A stretch of 37,751 nucleotides of DNA, from positions 1-37,751 of the forward strand of contig REAB01000091.1 of assembly GCA_004293645.1 (NCBI GenBank), read 5' to 3'. Positions within the stretch are counted from its first letter, which is position 1. Every line of letters begins with the position of its first letter. This document shows, one piece after another, positions 7,044-16,560 of the stretch. The DNA is from Cytophagia bacterium. GTDB lineage: Bacteria; Bacteroidota; Bacteroidia; Cytophagales; Spirosomataceae. The notes beneath the pieces were generated by a model that was not told the DNA's origin, made no database searches, and saw nothing but the letters and a program-made list of their open reading frames with translations. The translations under genes and the position numbers were made by a program.

Positions 7044-8591
7044 TTAAGCCTCCAACAGTACATTAAATTGAAAGTCGAGTGGGTTGAGGTGAGCCAACAA
7101 TTTTTGCAAAAAAGTGGCATCGTTGAGGTAAAAATTTAGAAAATTATCGCTGCGCTCTTGCAAGCCACCGTTAGGAAACAGTTTGTTTTTAACTCCCAAC
7201 AGTTGGTTCAACTCGGTTTCGTAGTGCTTTTCTTCGGCTTTTTGCAGGCGTTTTTCTAAGTTTTCGAGGGCGTTGAGTAGCTTGGTTTTTTCGGCGTTCA
7301 CGTTGCCTTCCAGCGATTTGTCTATGTGGAGGGCTTTTTCTAAAATGCCTGCAAAGAGTGTTTCAAAGGTGTTTTTTTCGTCGGTGAGGGTGAGGCTGGC
7401 GGTACTGTTTTGCTTCACAAATTTTTTGCGGAGTTGGGCATCGTCGCCAAAAAGCTCTTCGGGTTGAACGGCCAGTTTTTCGAGTCTTTTTTGGTGCAAC
7501 GCATTGATATACAGCACAAAATTGCGCGGCAATAGCATCGGAAATGGCACATTGAAATGGGCAAAAACACCGCGCAGTTGTAGCCAATATGGTACTTCGG
7601 ACGGTCCACCAATGTAGGCCAAATTGGGTAAAATCATTTCTTGGTACAAAGGCCGAAGTACCACATTTGGACTCAGTTTTTCGGGACTTTGCGCTACTAT
7701 TTGCCGCATTTCCGCTTCTGAAAATGCCAAATCGCTGCCGAGTACTTTAAAAACTTCGCCTTCGCGCACAATACGTTCGCGCAGGCCGTCTTCCAAATAA
7801 AACAAATTGATTTCGCGCGGCGCAATTGGGGTGTGGTAGCCCATGGCTTCGATATCGGCGGTGGTTTTTTGAACCAGCGGGTGGGCGGTTTGTTCAAAAA
7901 GCTCGGCCTCAGCCACGGGCGCAAAGATTTTTTTGAGGGCGGCATCGTCGCCGTCTATGCACACCAGCCCTTCGTGACCAAACAAATCGTGCATGTAGCT
8001 GCGCACGGCATTGGCCAAGGTGTCGTTTTTTAAGTACGCTTTTTCAAAAATTGGCAGTCGTTCGGGCAGTATTTTGAGGGCTTCGCCCAGTTCGCGCGGG
8101 TTCATGCGGCCTACTGCCCCTTTTTGTTGGGTTTGCCAGGTGTATTTTCGGCCAAAAAGATTAAAATAACTAATTTCCTCAAAATCGTGGTCTTCGGTAG
8201 CCATCCAATAAACGGGTACAAAATTGTAGGCAGGATAGGCTTTTTTGAGGTTTCGAGCCAAATTGATGGCCGTAACTATTTTGTAAACAACGTAAAGCGG
8301 CCCCGTAAAAATATTAAGTTGGTGGCCCGTTGTAACGGTAAAAGTATTGGATTGGGCCAGCAATTGAAGGTTTGGCGCGGCAGGCAGATGGGCATATTGC
8401 CGCTCCAAAGCGGCCACCAGCGTGGTTCGGGTAGCCGCGTCTGTTTGTTTGGCGCGAATTTGCTCCTCAAAGTTTTCGATGTTTGGGAAAAGACCGTAAA
8501 ATGGCCGCAGTAGTTCGTGTTGGGCAATATAATCTAAAAACAAAGGCGGGAACGCGCCCGTCGCTGCGAGTGGTAGCGATTGCTGAACCAT
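7044..8591 (-). CDS. bshC: Bacillithiol biosynthesis cysteine-adding enzyme BshC
   Basis: BshC is the putative ligase that attaches cysteine to glucosaminyl-malate in the last step of bacillithiol synthesis. The 515 residues carry the family signatures TTGHQLNIFTGPLYVVYKI (about residues 85-105) and PVYWMATEDHDFEEI (about 125-140). A C-terminal coiled-coil region (LENLEKRLQKAEEKHYETEL) is also typical. bshA and bshB are not in the window, so the pathway is dispersed. The gene converges on rqcH with 2 bp between stops. Confidence 0.95.
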   Translation of the reverse strand: MVQQSLPLAATGAFPPLFLDYIAQHELLRPFYGLFPNIENFEEQIRAKQTDAATRTTLVAALERQYAHLPAAPNLQLLAQSNTFTVTTGHQLNIFTGPLYVVYKIVTAINLARNLKKAYPAYNFVPVYWMATEDHDFEEISYFNLFGRKYTWQTQQKGAVGRMNPRELGEALKILPERLPIFEKAYLKNDTLANAVRSYMHDLFGHEGLVCIDGDDAALKKIFAPVAEAELFEQTAHPLVQKTTADIEAMGYHTPIAPREINLFYLEDGLRERIVREGEVFKVLGSDLAFSEAEMRQIVAQSPEKLSPNVVLRPLYQEMILPNLAYIGGPSEVPYWLQLRGVFAHFNVPFPMLLPRNFVLYINALHQKRLEKLAVQPEELFGDDAQLRKKFVKQNSTASLTLTDEKNTFETLFAGILEKALHIDKSLEGNVNAEKTKLLNALENLEKRLQKAEEKHYETELNQLLGVKNKLFPNGGLQERSDNFLNFYLNDATFLQKLLAHLNPLDFQFNVLLEA

Positions 8592-8655
8592 GGAGTTGAG
8601 TTGAGGTACAGGTTTTTAACGAAACGAAATGCCCGAAAGTTTCCGAGCCAAAATC

Positions 8656-9333
8656 TCAGTTGATTCGTAGGGCCAAAGAAAATTGCCAAACGCTCGAACG
8701 TTGTTCAAATCTACTTTGGCGCTCTGGCGGCGTAGCGTTGGGAATGGTATAATTGATAACTTGGCTGGTTACGGGCATAATACTCGATAAATACCGCACG
8801 CCTACCAACAATTTGCCCACGTGAACGCCGCCGCCCAATTGGTAGCCAAAAGTGTAAGGTACAAAAACTTTAAACGGCGGTTCTTTGCCCAAAAAAGTTC
8901 CCAGCAGTTTTTTCAATTCGCCATCGTCGGCAAGTTGTACTGAAATAAGCGGGCCGCCGCTCACTTCCCATATTTTGTGGCGGTAGCCTATCGAGAGCGG
9001 AATGTCCAACTGCGTGTATTGTACTTTGGTTGTTTTGCTGGTGCTGGTTATGGCCAACGGTTTGATGTTCGCGCCTTTTACCGATAGCATAACTTCGCCC
9101 TGCAAGAACACGCTTTCGGTGGTTTTGAAGTAAGCCCCCACGGCGTAGCCAACGGTAGGTGGTGCCTCGGTACTGGCCCCAACGGGCATAGCCGACGACT
9201 CTATTGTCAGTGGGTTGCCCCTAAATTGCGAGAGCTGAACGCCCGCTTTTACGCCCCATTCTAAGTTTTTTTGGGCGTAAGTTTGACTCAATATGGCGAC
9301 GGCAAAAAATAATGCGCTTAAAATCTTTCTCAT
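8656..9333 (-). CDS. Outer-membrane beta-barrel protein (PorT-like)
   Basis: The 225-residue protein has a Sec signal peptide (MRKILSALFFAVAILSQTYA) and then alternating beta-strand sequence beginning LEWGVKAGVQLSQF, ending FSLALRIN with a terminal aromatic/hydrophobic strand. This is the usual look of Bacteroidota outer-membrane barrel proteins of unknown cargo. It is transcribed divergently from the FAD oxidoreductase gene across 100 bp. No catalytic motif is visible, and function is not assignable beyond localisation. Confidence 0.8.
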   Translation of the reverse strand: MRKILSALFFAVAILSQTYAQKNLEWGVKAGVQLSQFRGNPLTIESSAMPVGASTEAPPTVGYAVGAYFKTTESVFLQGEVMLSVKGANIKPLAITSTSKTTKVQYTQLDIPLSIGYRHKIWEVSGGPLISVQLADDGELKKLLGTFLGKEPPFKVFVPYTFGYQLGGGVHVGKLLVGVRYLSSIMPVTSQVINYTIPNATPPERQSRFEQRSSVWQFSLALRIN

Positions 9334-9433
9334 TTGTGTTAGTTTTGTTGTTATATAAACGCCCCGTAGTGCCTTTTACTTATTTATAGATGCACAAAAT
9401 TCTTAATCTTTTGGCACAAAACCGCCCCAACGC

Positions 9434-11470
9434 ATGAAAAAACCTCTTATTCTTGGTCTTTTTATTGGTTATTTTTCAATTTTTGGCCACGCCCAAACCT
9501 ACGATGTGTGCGTGTACGGCGGCACGTCGGCGGGGGTTATGGCAGCTTACACGGCCAAAATGGCGGGTAAAAAAGTAATTTTGATTGAACCAAGTAAGCA
9601 CCTCGGCGGGCTGAGTTCGGGCGGACTGGGGCAAACCGATATTGGCAATAAATACGCCATTACGGGCATCTCGCGCGACTTTTATCGGCGCATTGGCCAG
9701 CATTATGGCAAGTTTGAACAGTGGACTTTTGAGCCACACGTGGCCGAAAATTTGTTTAAAACGTATATCAAACGCGCCAAGGTGGAGGTATGGTACAACT
9801 ATGAATTGATAGACGTGCAAAAAACAAACGGGGCAATTGCCAAAATAAAACTGCAACGAAACGCCCAACCCAGCGGCAGCCGTGAGGTAGTGGCCAAAAT
9901 GTTTGTTGATTGTACCTACGAAGGCGATTTGATGGCCAAAGCGGGCGTAGCTTACACCGTGGGCCGCGAAGCCAACAGCCAATACAACGAAACTTGGAAC
10001 GGCGTGCAAGTTCACAAGGCGCACCAATTCCCCGACGGCATTGACCCTTACAAAACCCCAGGCAACCCCGCGAGTGGCTTGCTGTGGGGCATTAGCGCTG
10101 CGCCGCTGGCGGCCACGGGCAGCGGCGATAAATTGGTGCAGGCTTATAATTTTAGGTTGTGTCTTTCTCGAAACCCTGCCAATCAAATTGCCATTACGCG
10201 CCCTGCCAATTACGACTCCACAAAGTACGAACTGCTGCTGCGCCAAATTGCGGTTGAAAAACCCACCGAAATAAACTGGGGGGTGATGCATATTGCCGAT
10301 ATGCCCAATCAAAAAACCGACATCAACAACAAAGGGGCGTTTTCGACTGATATGATTGGCGAAAACTACGACTACCCAGAAGCCACCTACGCCACGCGCC
10401 GCCAGATTGTTAAAAAACACGCGGACTACATCAAGGGCTTTCTGTATTTTGTGGGCCACGACCCGCGCATGCCCGCCCACTTGCGCCAGCAAATGCTCGA
10501 ATGGGGCTACCCAAAAGACGAATACTTGGACAATGGGCATTTTAGCCACCAAATCTACGTGCGCGAAGCGCGGCGCATGGTGGGCGCGTACGTGATGACC
10601 CAGCGCAACTGCGAAGGCCAAGAAAAAGTAACCGACGGCGTGGGCATGGCCGCTTATACCATGGATTCGCATAACTGTCAGCGGATTTTGGTGCCAAACC
10701 CCGCCACAGGCCAGATGATGGTAAAAAATGAAGGTGATGTGCAAGTGGGTGGTTTCCCGCCTTATCCCATCAGTTACCGTTCGCTTATTCCAAAAAAAAC
10801 CGATTGCACCAATTTACTGGTGCCCGTGTGCTTGTCGGCTACGCACATTGCGTACGGGTCTATAAGAATGGAACCTGTTTTTATGGCATTGGCGCAGTCG
10901 GCGGCGGTGGCGGCGGTAATGGCCATTGATGCCCAGAAAGCTGTGCAAGATATTGACGTTGCCAAGTTGCAAAATGCGCTCATTACCAATCCGTTGATGG
11001 ACGGAAGCCAGCCCGAAATATTGCTCGACAACGACGTAACGCCCGCTAACGTAACGCCCACGGGCAACTGGCAAACCTCGAAAGGGGGCGGCAAATACGC
11101 GGCCACACAGCTCATTGATAACTCGAAGGGCGCAACGCCCAAAACAGTACTTTTTGCGCCTGACGTGCTGAAAGCGGGGCGTTATGAAATTTATATGTTC
11201 AACCCCAACGCGGGCGGCGGCGGCGGCAATCCAGACGAAGTAGCAGGCAACCAAACGGGCAAAGCCAGCAAAACCCTTGTGCGGGTGCGCGCCAGCGGTC
11301 AGTGGTACGAGCAGCAAGTGGCTACCCAACAGCAAATAAACGACTGGATTAGCCTCGGCACGTTTCAGTTGGAGTTGGGCAACGGCAATTTGGTAGAAAT
11401 CAGCAACAAAAACGCCGACGGCATTGTAACTGCCGACGCGATGCTATTTGTCCCCAAATTTTTAAAGTAG
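9434..11470 (+). CDS. Secreted FAD-dependent oxidoreductase with C-terminal golvesin-like domain
   Basis: A signal peptide (MKKPLILGLFIGYFSIFGHA) precedes a Rossmann FAD-binding motif (YGGTSAGVMAAYTA) and the PF12831-type sequence HLGGLSSGGLGQTDIG. The FAD oxidoreductase region runs to about residue 530 (GVGMAAYTMDSHNCQR, YPISYRSLIPK). Residues about 540-678 form a beta-rich module (NWQTSKGGG, GRYEIYMFNPN) resembling the C-terminal domain of golvesin or xanthan-lyase-like proteins, which may bind carbohydrate. Such proteins are frequent in Bacteroidota polysaccharide loci, but no SusC/D pair is present here. The substrate is unknown. A palindromic repeat follows the stop. Confidence 0.85.
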   Translation: MKKPLILGLFIGYFSIFGHAQTYDVCVYGGTSAGVMAAYTAKMAGKKVILIEPSKHLGGLSSGGLGQTDIGNKYAITGISRDFYRRIGQHYGKFEQWTFEPHVAENLFKTYIKRAKVEVWYNYELIDVQKTNGAIAKIKLQRNAQPSGSREVVAKMFVDCTYEGDLMAKAGVAYTVGREANSQYNETWNGVQVHKAHQFPDGIDPYKTPGNPASGLLWGISAAPLAATGSGDKLVQAYNFRLCLSRNPANQIAITRPANYDSTKYELLLRQIAVEKPTEINWGVMHIADMPNQKTDINNKGAFSTDMIGENYDYPEATYATRRQIVKKHADYIKGFLYFVGHDPRMPAHLRQQMLEWGYPKDEYLDNGHFSHQIYVREARRMVGAYVMTQRNCEGQEKVTDGVGMAAYTMDSHNCQRILVPNPATGQMMVKNEGDVQVGGFPPYPISYRSLIPKKTDCTNLLVPVCLSATHIAYGSIRMEPVFMALAQSAAVAAVMAIDAQKAVQDIDVAKLQNALITNPLMDGSQPEILLDNDVTPANVTPTGNWQTSKGGGKYAATQLIDNSKGATPKTVLFAPDVLKAGRYEIYMFNPNAGGGGGNPDEVAGNQTGKASKTLVRVRASGQWYEQQVATQQQINDWISLGTFQLELGNGNLVEISNKNADGIVTADAMLFVPKFLK

Positions 11471-11493
11471 TTTTTCATTGATTGATACAGAAG

Positions 11494-11517
11494 GTTGCCT
11501 GTGAAGACACAGGCAAC
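11494..11517. repeat. Interspersed hairpin repeat (AAGA loop)
   Basis: GTTGCCTGTG (11494-11503), loop AAGA and CACAGGCAAC (11508-11517) form a perfect 10-bp stem. It is the same family as the rluB island, but with C-G replacing T-A in the stem. Confidence 0.9.
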
Positions 11518-11552
11518 AGCAAGGCAAACCACAAACCTCAAATTTCCCCCTC

Positions 11553-12740
11553 ATGCAACTGATAGAAGTAGGCCAAAACCCGAAACATTGCCGCGAATTT
11601 TTGATGCTGCCCGTGCGGTTGTACAAAAATCACCCTTACTGGATTAGGCCATTGGATAAAGACATTGAAGATACTTTTAATGCCGCCACCAATAATCATT
11701 TTGAAGACGGTGAATGTACGCGCTGGATAGCCACAGACGACAACGGCCAAACCGTAGGCCGAATTGCGGCGTTTATTGACCAAAAAACCGTTCACAAAAA
11801 CAACGACCAACCCACGGGCGGCACGGGTTTTTTTGAATGTATTGACGACCAAAAAGTGGCTTCTGCGCTTTTTGACCAAGCCAAAAGCTGGCTGCAAGCG
11901 CGGGGAATGGCCGCAATGGACGGCCCCATCAATTTTGGCGAGCGCGACCGCCGTTGGGGGCTGCTCGTGGGCGGCTACGACCAAGAACCGCTCTACGGCA
12001 TGGATTACCACTTTGAGTATTATAAACCATTGTTTGAAAATTACGGTTTTCAAGAATATTTTAAACAATATACCTACTGGATGCCGATTCCTGGCGACGA
12101 GGTCAAGAAAATAATTAGTGCTTCGGTACTCGAACGCTCGGCGCGTATTCAGCGAATGCCTGGCTACGATTTTAGGCACGTTGAAAAGAAAAATTTGGCC
12201 AAATATGCCGAAGATTTTAGGTCAGTTTACAATTTGGCCTGGGCCAATCACCTCAGCACGGGCGAAATAAGCGAAGAACACTCGCTCGCCTTGATGAAGC
12301 GCATGAAACCCATTTTGGAAGAAGACTTGATGTGGTTTGGCTATTTTGAAGACCGCCCCATTGCTTTTTTTATCGTTTTGCCCGACCTCAACCAGTTGAT
12401 AAAACACGTAAACGGTAAGCTCAACTGGCTCGGAATGGCCAAAATGCTGTATTATAAATTGAGGAAGACCAACCAGAAAGCGTTTGGTGTTATCTTTGGC
12501 GTTATTCCTGAGTTTCAAGGGCGTGGTGTGGAGTCGGCGGTGGCGTTGGCTTTTGGCAATGTAGCTTGGCAAAACCCCGATTTTCAGTACAAAACGATAG
12601 AGTTTAACTGGGTGGGCGATTTTAACATCAAAATGAACCGTTTTTCTAAAATGTTGGGCGGCGTTGTTTCAAAAACTCACGCTACTTACCGTTATTTGTT
12701 TGACCAAACTCAGGAATTTAAACGACACCCTAATATTTGA
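11553..12740 (+). CDS. GNAT-fold N-acetyltransferase-like protein
   Basis: The 395-residue cytoplasmic protein matches a family conserved in Bacteroidota and annotated as GNAT N-acetyltransferase or as hypothetical. The N-terminal half has FLMLPVRLYKNHPYWIRPL and DGPINFGERDRRWGLLV. The C-terminal half contains a GNAT-like acetyl-CoA segment, VIPEFQGRGVESAVAL (about residues 313-328), and KTIEFNWVGDFNIKMNR. Substrate and pathway are unknown. ATG follows a pyrimidine-rich spacer, and no -7 element is seen nearby. Confidence 0.8.
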   Translation: MQLIEVGQNPKHCREFLMLPVRLYKNHPYWIRPLDKDIEDTFNAATNNHFEDGECTRWIATDDNGQTVGRIAAFIDQKTVHKNNDQPTGGTGFFECIDDQKVASALFDQAKSWLQARGMAAMDGPINFGERDRRWGLLVGGYDQEPLYGMDYHFEYYKPLFENYGFQEYFKQYTYWMPIPGDEVKKIISASVLERSARIQRMPGYDFRHVEKKNLAKYAEDFRSVYNLAWANHLSTGEISEEHSLALMKRMKPILEEDLMWFGYFEDRPIAFFIVLPDLNQLIKHVNGKLNWLGMAKMLYYKLRKTNQKAFGVIFGVIPEFQGRGVESAVALAFGNVAWQNPDFQYKTIEFNWVGDFNIKMNRFSKMLGGVVSKTHATYRYLFDQTQEFKRHPNI

Positions 12741-12757
12741 GGTCATAAAAACCTTTC

Positions 12758-12840
12758 TGTCATTCCGAGGAACGACGGGGTCGCCCGTGCGAGAATCTAA
12801 AAACCGATGCGCCTAAGATTCCTCGTTCCTCGGAATGACA
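12758..12840. repeat. 83-bp palindromic repeat with 18-bp arms
   Basis: Positions 12758-12775 (TGTCATTCCGAGGAACGA) and 12823-12840 are exact inverted copies. Inside them GAATCT (12792-12797) and AGATTC (12816-12821) form a second stem. It follows the GNAT gene stop by 18 bp. It resembles REP/MITE-like palindromes; only one copy is present in the window. Confidence 0.85.
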
Positions 12841-12916
12841 AAAGCGAAATTACAAATACTTAATTGCAGCCTCCGTTTCCCCAATTTTAAAACCCAAATA
12901 AACCCCAATAGTTTTT

Positions 12917-15295
12917 ATGAGAAAGTTACTATCCATCGCTTTACTTTGTACTTTACACCTTACGCTTTACACCTCAAAAGCGCAGGGGCCGCAAGGTAAC
13001 TTCCACGCCAACAGCCGTTTTGAGCAAATGGGGACGCAATTGCCCACGCCCAATACCACCCGCACGGCATCGGGCGCACCTGGCAAAGATTATTGGCAAA
13101 ACCGCGTTGATTACGACATCAAAGCCGAACTCGACGACCAAAAACAGCGCGTAACAGCCTCCGAAGTCATCACGTTTTTTAATCAGTCGCCCGACGAGCT
13201 GCGCTATTTGTGGGTGCAGTTAGACCAAAACAATTTTCAGCACAAAGGCATTGCGAGTCAGTCGCGGGAGAGTTCGGTGAACGAAAAAGGCATGAACTCA
13301 TTTTCAATGGCGCGGTTGATTGACGTTGACAACAAATACGGCTACAACATTACAGCCGTAAAAGATGCCAAAACGGGGCAAGCGTTGCGCTACACCATCA
13401 ACGAAACCATGATGCGCGTGGACATACCCGCTACCTTAAAAACTGGCCAAAATTATGCGCTTATCATTGACTGGAATTTCAACATCACTGATTCTAAAAA
13501 AGCTTTTGGACGCAGTGGTTTTGAATATTTTCAGAAAGATGGCAATTACATTTACGAAATGGCACAGTGGTTTCCGAGAATGTGCGTTTATGACGACGTA
13601 AACGGCTGGCAAAACAAACAATTTTTGGGGCAGGGTGAGTTTGCACTGCCATTTGGCAATTATAAAGTGGCCATTACCGCCCCCAACGACCACGTGGTGG
13701 GTGCGACTGGCGAGTTGCAAAATGCTACGCAAGTGCTGGCTGCCGCCCAAATCAAACGCCTGGCCGAAGCCCGAACCGCCACTAAGCCTGTTCTGATAGT
13801 GAGTCAAAGTGAGGCCGAACAAGCCGAAAAATTGCAGCCATCGGGTAAAAAAACCTGGATTTTTAAAGCCGAAAACGTGCGTGACTTTGCTTTTTGCAGC
13901 AGCCGCAAATTTATTTGGGACGGCATGAACGTCAATCTCAATGGCCGAAATGTGTTGTGTATGTCGTTTTATCCAAAAGAAGCCAACCCACTTTGGGGGC
14001 AATATTCTACCGAGTTGGTAGCCCATACCATTCGTACCTACTCGCGGCTTACTTTCGACTACCCTTATCCCGTGGCGCAGTCGGTGCATGGCCCCGTGGG
14101 CGGCATGGAATACCCCATGATGTCGTTCAACGGCGCACGCCCCGAAGCCGACGGCACGTACTCAAAAGGTACAAAAGACTTTCTGATTCAAGTAGTTATC
14201 CACGAAGTTGGCCACAATTGGTTTCCGATGATTGTCAATTCGGACGAACGCCAATGGAGCTGGATGGACGAAGGATTGAACTCATTTATGGAATACCTAA
14301 CCGTCAAAGAGTGGGACAAAGACATGGGCGGCGACGTAGCCGAGCCGCAAAGTATTACCGAATACATGCGCACCGATGCCACCAAACAAGTACCCATTAT
14401 GAGCAGTTCGGACAATATCATGGCCTTTGGACCAAATGCTTACACCAAACCTGCCACGGGACTCAACATCTTGCGCGAAACCATCATGGGCCGCGAACTC
14501 TTCGACTATGCTTTCAAAGAATATGCCAACCGTTGGAAATTTAAGCACCCCACCCCCGCCGATTTTTTCCGCACCATGGAAGATGCCAGCGGCGTGGACT
14601 TAGATTGGTTTTGGAAAGGCTGGTTTTATGGTACTGAACCTGCCAATCAAGACTTGACCGAAGTAGAATGGTTTGCCATTGATGCCCAAAATCCAGAAAT
14701 AAGCAAGGCAGAAGGCAGAAAACAGGCAGAAGACAAACGCGAAACCATGGCCCGTAAGCGCGACCGCGAGTACATCAAAGAAAGTGTGGTGGAGAAAAAC
14801 CCCGATATGAAAGATTTTTACAACACCTACGACCCCTACAAAGTAACCGAAGCCGACAAGAAAAAATACGACAGCTATTTGGCAAGCTTGGGCGAAGACG
14901 AGCGCAAATTGGTAGAATCGGGTATGAATTTTTATACCATCAAAGTTAAAAACAAAGGTGGCTTGCCCATGCCCGTTATTATCAAAATGCAGTACGAAGA
15001 TGGCACCGATTCGGTGGCGCGTTTCCCTGCCGAAATCTGGCGATTGAACGACCAAGACATTAGTAAAGTAATATTGAGCAAGAAAAAAGTGGTACAGTGG
15101 ACGCTCGACCCTTTCCGCGAAATAGCCGACATTGACGAAGAAAACAACACGTTTCCGCGTCAGCCCGCCAAGCCTACTAAGTTTCAAATGTTTAAGAGCC
15201 AAGGGTTTGGACGCGGAGGTAGCTCAAACCCCATGCGCGAAGCCCAACAAGCCGCCCCGCCCAAAGCAGGGCAACAAAGCGGCGGAAAAAACTAA
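12917..15295 (+). CDS. Secreted M1-family metallopeptidase (aminopeptidase-like)
   Basis: A signal peptide (MRKLLSIALLCTLHLTL...SKAQ) is followed by an M1-type N-terminal beta domain (about 50-290). The catalytic domain has GGMEYPMMS as the exopeptidase (GxMEN-like) motif and zinc site HEVGH (429-433) with the third ligand Glu452 in MDEGLNSF, giving the exact HExxH-X18-E spacing. The 792-residue length and the low-complexity tail (AQQAAPPKAGQQSGGKN) fit periplasmic Bacteroidota members. It probably trims N-terminal residues from peptides outside the cytoplasm. A region at about 590-660 is rich in charged helix sequence. A strong palindrome follows the stop. Confidence 0.93.
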   Translation: MRKLLSIALLCTLHLTLYTSKAQGPQGNFHANSRFEQMGTQLPTPNTTRTASGAPGKDYWQNRVDYDIKAELDDQKQRVTASEVITFFNQSPDELRYLWVQLDQNNFQHKGIASQSRESSVNEKGMNSFSMARLIDVDNKYGYNITAVKDAKTGQALRYTINETMMRVDIPATLKTGQNYALIIDWNFNITDSKKAFGRSGFEYFQKDGNYIYEMAQWFPRMCVYDDVNGWQNKQFLGQGEFALPFGNYKVAITAPNDHVVGATGELQNATQVLAAAQIKRLAEARTATKPVLIVSQSEAEQAEKLQPSGKKTWIFKAENVRDFAFCSSRKFIWDGMNVNLNGRNVLCMSFYPKEANPLWGQYSTELVAHTIRTYSRLTFDYPYPVAQSVHGPVGGMEYPMMSFNGARPEADGTYSKGTKDFLIQVVIHEVGHNWFPMIVNSDERQWSWMDEGLNSFMEYLTVKEWDKDMGGDVAEPQSITEYMRTDATKQVPIMSSSDNIMAFGPNAYTKPATGLNILRETIMGRELFDYAFKEYANRWKFKHPTPADFFRTMEDASGVDLDWFWKGWFYGTEPANQDLTEVEWFAIDAQNPEISKAEGRKQAEDKRETMARKRDREYIKESVVEKNPDMKDFYNTYDPYKVTEADKKKYDSYLASLGEDERKLVESGMNFYTIKVKNKGGLPMPVIIKMQYEDGTDSVARFPAEIWRLNDQDISKVILSKKKVVQWTLDPFREIADIDEENNTFPRQPAKPTKFQMFKSQGFGRGGSSNPMREAQQAAPPKAGQQSGGKN

Positions 15296-15315
15296 CCCAG
15301 CCTTATTTACTTTAA

Positions 15316-15358
15316 AACGCAACAGCCCAAAAGTTCAGAACTTTTGGGCTGTTGCGTT
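15316..15358. terminator. 21-bp perfect palindrome between the M1 peptidase gene and gmd
   Basis: Positions 15316-15336 are exactly inverted at 15338-15358 (AACGCAACAGCCC... / ...GGGCTGTTGCGTT). It lies between convergent genes, consistent with a bidirectional terminator, although the trailing T run is missing on both strands. Confidence 0.7.
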
Positions 15359-15370
15359 AAAATACTTGCC

Positions 15371-15394
15371 GTTGCCTGTGTCTTCACAGGCAAC
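15371..15394. repeat. Interspersed hairpin repeat (TCTT loop)
   Basis: GTTGCCTGTG, loop TCTT, CACAGGCAAC. This is the same 24-bp element as 11494-11517 in the opposite orientation. It lies just past the gmd stop. Confidence 0.9.
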
Positions 15395-15410
15395 CTTCGG
15401 AACTACGTTT

Positions 15411-16526
15411 TTATTCAAAATAATTGGGCGTGCGGTGGCCTTCGCGTTCCAGCACGAGGTCGCGCTTGAACAAATCTACGTCGGCAGCTACCATTTCTTG
15501 CACCAGCGCGGGCAAATCGTATTGGGGTTTCCAACCGAGTTTGGTCATAATTTTGGTAGGGTCGCCGAGCAATAAATCTACTTCTGTGGGGCGGAAATAG
15601 CGCGGGTCAATACCCACAACTTCTTGTCCAACAGGTATTTGATAATCGGGGTTTGTGCATTTTATCACTCTTCCCACTTCTTCAACGCCCTCGCCCGAAA
15701 AAGCCAATTCGATGCCTACTTCGGCAAAAGCCATGCTCACAAAATCGCGGATGCGGGTGGTGATGCCCGTGGCTACCACGTAATCTTCGGGGGTGTCTTG
15801 CTGAAGCATGAGCCACATGGCTTCCACATAATCTTTGGCGTGGCCCCAGTCGCGTTGAGCATCAAGGTTGCCCAAAAACACTTTTTGCTGCAAGCCCAGC
15901 GCAATACGCGCCACGGCGCGGGTTATTTTGCGGGTTACGAAAGTTTCGCCCCGTAGCGGTGATTCGTGGTTGAACAAAATACCGTTTACGGCGTACATAT
16001 TGTAGGCTTCGCGGTAGTTTACCGTAATCCAGTAACCATACAGTTTGGCTACGGCATAGGGCGAGCGTGGATAAAACGGCGTGTTCTCTGACTGTGCGTG
16101 GCCTTGCAAGCCACCGTAAAGCTCCGAAGTAGAGGCCTGATAAATGCGTGTTTTTTGGGTTAAACCCAGTAGGCGTACTGCTTCCAAAATGCGCATGGTG
16201 CCCAATCCATCCACCTGAGCGGTGTATTCGGGTTCGTCAAAACTCACCCGCACGTGCGACTGCGCCCCGAGGTTATAAATTTCGTCGGGTTGTATTTCTT
16301 GAATTAATCTGATGACGTTTGTCGAGTCGGTGAGGTCGCCGTAATGGAGGTGAAACTGCACATTTTGTTCGTGCGGGTCTTCGTAAAGGTGGTCAATGCG
16401 TTGGGTATTAAACATGGAGCTGCGGCGTTTGATGCCGTGTACTTCATAGCCTTTTCTTAGCAAAGATTCGGCCAAATAAGCCCCATCTTGACCCGTGATA
16501 CCAGTAATAAGTGCGCGTTTTTGCAT
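15411..16526 (-). CDS. gmd: GDP-mannose 4,6-dehydratase
   Basis: Gmd converts GDP-mannose to GDP-4-keto-6-deoxymannose with NADP, the entry to GDP-fucose, rhamnose and related deoxysugars for surface polysaccharide. The 371 residues contain the Rossmann motif [14 protein letters not shown] (residues 7-20), [15 protein letters not shown] and the catalytic [12 protein letters not shown] with its YxxxK. The -7 element TAGTTTTG lies 25 bp before the ATG. The usual partner fcl (GDP-fucose synthase) is not adjacent, so the product sugar is undetermined. Confidence 0.96.
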   Translation of the reverse strand: MQKRALITGITGQDGAYLAESLLRKGYEVHGIKRRSSMFNTQRIDHLYEDPHEQNVQFHLHYGDLTDSTNVIRLIQEIQPDEIYNLGAQSHVRVSFDEPEYTAQVDGLGTMRILEAVRLLGLTQKTRIYQASTSELYGGLQGHAQSENTPFYPRSPYAVAKLYGYWITVNYREAYNMYAVNGILFNHESPLRGETFVTRKITRAVARIALGLQQKVFLGNLDAQRDWGHAKDYVEAMWLMLQQDTPEDYVVATGITTRIRDFVSMAFAEVGIELAFSGEGVEEVGRVIKCTNPDYQIPVGQEVVGIDPRYFRPTEVDLLLGDPTKIMTKLGWKPQYDLPALVQEMVAADVDLFKRDLVLEREGHRTPNYFE

Positions 16527-16551
16527 GATTCTATTGGTAATAATTGAATCA

Positions 16552-16559
16552 CAAAACTA
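16552..16559 (-). promoter_or_regulatory. -7 element TAGTTTTG for gmd
   Basis: CAAAACTA on the plus strand is TAnnTTTG on the minus strand, in the short gap between the SPOR gene and gmd. This suggests gmd has its own promoter. Confidence 0.45.
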
Positions 16560-16560
16560 C

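Noticed and set aside
9476..10744. 422-codon antisense frame opposite the FAD oxidoreductase
   Set aside because: Its translation is a low-complexity mirror of a well-supported gene and matches no known fold.
15296..15410. Classical Rho-independent terminator for the M1 peptidase gene
   Set aside because: The palindrome is excellent but no T run follows on either strand, so only hairpin status is claimed with confidence.
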